Positions 14,834 to 16,349 of a DNA stretch of 16,349 bases are shown piece by piece. The stretch covers positions 1 through 16,349 of the forward strand of contig JAILEL010000275.1 in assembly GCA_024687845.1 (NCBI GenBank), in the 5' to 3' direction. How positions within the stretch are numbered: position 1 is the first letter of the stretch; the number at the start of each line of letters is the position of its first letter. Origin of the DNA: Eubacterium sp. (GTDB taxonomy: Bacteria > Bacillota_A > Clostridia > Lachnospirales > Lachnospiraceae). A program made the translations under genes and the position numbers. Below the pieces are notes generated by a model. It was not told the origin of the DNA. It did no database searches and saw only the letters and a list, made by a program, of their open reading frames with translations.

Positions 14834-15669
14834 TCATCCTCAAACCGGTATCCGACACCTTTCACAGTCTTAATAAATGATGCATCTTCTCCCAGCTTAT
14901 CTCTGAGTCTCTTAATATAAACCGAAAGAGTATTATCATCTATAAATGCATTTTCCGTATCATAAAGTCTTTCCATTAGCTGATTTCGCGTGATTACAAT
15001 TCCTTTGTTATATAGGAATTCTCTAAGTAGTCTAAGCTCTGCAGGTGTACACTCCACAGCCTCATCATCCCTATAAAGTCGAAATGCATTTATGCTGAAT
15101 CTATGTCTGCCAAATGCAATCTCTTCTGTAGGGGATTGTTTTACTTTACTGGTCTCAACGAAAGAGTTACTATTAGATGCCACCATTTTCTCAGCTCTCT
15201 CCTGTCTTCTCTGAACAGCAGCGATACGTGACAGCATCTCTTTAACCTTGTAGGGTTTAGTTATGTAATCATCTGCGCCAAGATCAAGCCCTCTCACAAT
15301 ATTTGCCTCATCACCAACTGCTGTAGAAAAAATAACAGGAATGTCAATATTTCTTTTAACAAGTTCTTCCAGAAATGTGAATCCATCTCCGTCAGGAAGC
15401 ATTACATCAAGAAGAATCAAGTTAATCTTTCTTTTTTTCGGATTGTCAGACATACTGCTTTCTGGAGCTGGAATATCACTATCTTCAGAAAGCGAAGCAT
15501 CTATGTATCCACAATCCCTTAGAATGTCCCACGCCTCAGAAAGCTTCTTTGCATGAAGAACCTCGTAGCCTTCAGCTCTAAGAGTATAAGTAGTTCCCAT
15601 TGCAAGAGCATAGTCATCCTCAATAAGTAAAATATTACGTTTATTTATACTATTTTGTATTCCGGCCAT
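14830..15669 (-). CDS. OmpR/PhoB-family response regulator with receiver-domain insertion (279 aa)
   Basis: The receiver domain has the acidic triad in LLIEDD (E17-D19), phospho-acceptor Asp88 in LLDVMLPDGDG, Thr116 in IFSTAVGD and Lys138 in DDYITKPY. The winged-helix DNA-binding domain covers about 185-278, with CTPAELRLLREFLYNKG and the recognition part DDNTLSVYIKRLRDKLGE ending in IKTVKGVGYRFE. Between helix 2 and strand 3 (about 55-80) is an extra stretch of about 25 residues rich in Ser, Asp and Pro that ordinary OmpR regulators lack. The start is ATG at 15669 (GAGG upstream, 5 nt). The ATG at 15705 has no ribosome site and would lie upstream of the predicted transcription start. The gene overlaps the kinase gene by 4 nt. 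Confidence 0.93.
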   Translation of the reverse strand: MAGIQNSINKRNILLIEDDYALAMGTTYTLRAEGYEVLHAKKLSEAWDILRDCGYIDASLSEDSDIPAPESSMSDNPKKRKINLILLDVMLPDGDGFTFLEELVKRNIDIPVIFSTAVGDEANIVRGLDLGADDYITKPYKVKEMLSRIAAVQRRQERAEKMVASNSNSFVETSKVKQSPTEEIAFGRHRFSINAFRLYRDDEAVECTPAELRLLREFLYNKGIVITRNQLMERLYDTENAFIDDNTLSVYIKRLRDKLGEDASFIKTVKGVGYRFEDD

Positions 15670-15707
15670 TTTACCCTCGTTTAAGTCATGCATAACCAAC
15701 TTCATTA

Positions 15708-15716
15708 ATTATGACA
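15708..15716 (-). promoter_or_regulatory. Extended -10 promoter of the two-component/helicase operon
   Basis: On the minus strand TG-T-CATAAT (15716-15708) is an extended -10 element with no convincing -35. Transcription would start near 15701, which supports the downstream ATG (15669) as the regulator start. Confidence 0.45.
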
Positions 15717-15750
15717 TGATTAATCTAGAATTCATAATCCTTCTACTACC

Positions 15751-15788
15751 AAAAAGGACGGTTCTTTCTAACTCATAAAGAACCGTCC
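15751..15788 (-). terminator. Rho-independent terminator of the GGDEF gene
   Basis: GGACGGTTCTTT and AAAGAACCGTCC (15756-15767/15777-15788) form a perfect 12-bp stem with a 9-nt loop, followed on the minus strand by TTTTT. It lies 33 nt after the stop codon. Confidence 0.88.
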
Positions 15789-15821
15789 CCAGTAGACTAA
15801 TCTTATAAAACTTAAATAGCA

Positions 15822-16349
15822 TTATCTCTTTTTATCTGGATGCAGCTCATAATATCGCTTCTTATCTGCATACATTTCTTCATCGGCTTTTCTAAGTGCT
15901 GCTCTTACGTTCTTTCTATCGCTCTCAAAGCTTGCTCCAATTGCAAAGCTTACATCATATTTTTCTTCAGCTTCTCTGATTAATTCAATATCTTTTTTTA
16001 GCTCTTCTTCACTAATACCTATAACGATAATTGTGAATTCATCACCACCAGCTCTGAATATGCAGCTCTCATCAAATACTTCTTCAAGCGCATTGGCAGC
16101 AGCCTTAAGAAGCTTGTCACCAGCAACATGACCTTGTTCATCATTTACAATCTTAAGACCATTAAGGTCAGTAAATATTGTTCCAACAGATATTGGCTCA
16201 GAGTCTTCAACAGCACTAAGCTTATCTACATAATTATTCATCTCATTGCGGTTCATAACACCTGTAAGCATATCCTTTGAGCTGAGAATCTTAAGCCTGT
16301 CCATAAGAAGGTTATTATAGATTTCTGAACTGATGATAAATGTAGTAGT
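15822..16349 (-). CDS. GGDEF-domain protein, probable diguanylate cyclase (C-terminal part, gene cut by window edge)
   Basis: The domain makes c-di-GMP from two GTP. The active-site motif GGDEF is intact (RAGGDEFTIIV), and the expected upstream sequence is present: LSSKDMLTGVMNRNEMN, then IFTDLNGLKIVNDEQGH with the metal-binding Asp and the GDKLL helix. The product-inhibition RxxD motif normally just ahead of GGDEF is not visible (sequence there is DESCIF). The frame stays open upstream of the ATG at 16304 to the window edge (NNLLMDRLKILSS), so the ATG is internal and the gene continues outside, probably with a sensory or membrane part that would set the signal. It forms its own transcription unit, closed by a terminator. 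Confidence 0.92.
   Translation of the reverse strand, partial: TTTFIISSEIYNNLLMDRLKILSSKDMLTGVMNRNEMNNYVDKLSAVEDSEPISVGTIFTDLNGLKIVNDEQGHVAGDKLLKAAANALEEVFDESCIFRAGGDEFTIIVIGISEEELKKDIELIREAEEKYDVSFAIGASFESDRKNVRAALRKADEEMYADKKRYYELHPDKKR

Noticed and set aside
1..16349. CRISPR array, insertion sequence or prophage genes
   Set aside because: No regularly spaced repeats, transposase, integrase or structural phage genes were seen on either strand.

Overview
The window is AT-rich DNA from a low-GC Firmicute, most likely a member of the Lachnospiraceae (Butyrivibrio/Roseburia-like). This is inferred from the ECF sigma plus large-ectodomain anti-sigma pair, AGGAG-type ribosome binding sites, a surface-protein FnIII module of the kind common in that family, and a tRNA-Thr gene without encoded CCA. 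No phage, transposase or CRISPR is visible. Both ends cut genes: a membrane acyltransferase-like protein at the left and a GGDEF protein at the right.

Layout. 1-646 (minus strand): promoter, a 92-aa unknown protein, a possible 24-aa ORF, then the N-terminus of a polytopic membrane protein. 803-952 (plus): a tRNA-Thr(CGT) transcription unit with its own -10 box and terminator. 1115-3236 (plus): an ECF sigma factor and its membrane anti-sigma partner, preceded by a 16-bp perfect palindrome. 3260-4399 (minus): a SUKH (SMI1/KNR4) domain protein with two membrane segments, preceded by a degenerate small membrane ORF and a promoter. 4411-5151 (minus): two gene fragments, a 3' FnIII piece of a surface protein and a 5'-truncated xanthine phosphoribosyltransferase, ending at a strong terminator. 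5191-11163 (minus): an ABC export-type operon (ATPase, 912-aa FtsX permease, exported membrane-anchored beta-sandwich protein, 500-aa MacB-type permease with an acidic insert). 11263-15716 (minus): OmpR-type response regulator, short-loop histidine kinase and a Suv3-like DExH RNA helicase, apparently one transcript ending in a strong hairpin. 15751-16349 (minus): the 3' part of a diguanylate-cyclase gene and its terminator.

How it may work together. The kinase has almost no extracellular loop, which is typical of kinases that sense through the membrane or through a partner transporter. The adjacent ABC operon reads the same way and starts just after the kinase/helicase transcript ends. The hairpin between the two operons contains TTACA-N4-TGTAA, a spacing like that recalled for BceR-type regulators, and a second TGTAA half-site lies one repeat further on. 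My working inference is an envelope-stress or peptide-responsive unit in which the two-component pair controls the exporter. The least expected part is the Suv3-type helicase placed with the two-component genes. It carries a long unrecognised helical N-terminus and a C-terminal four-cysteine knuckle.
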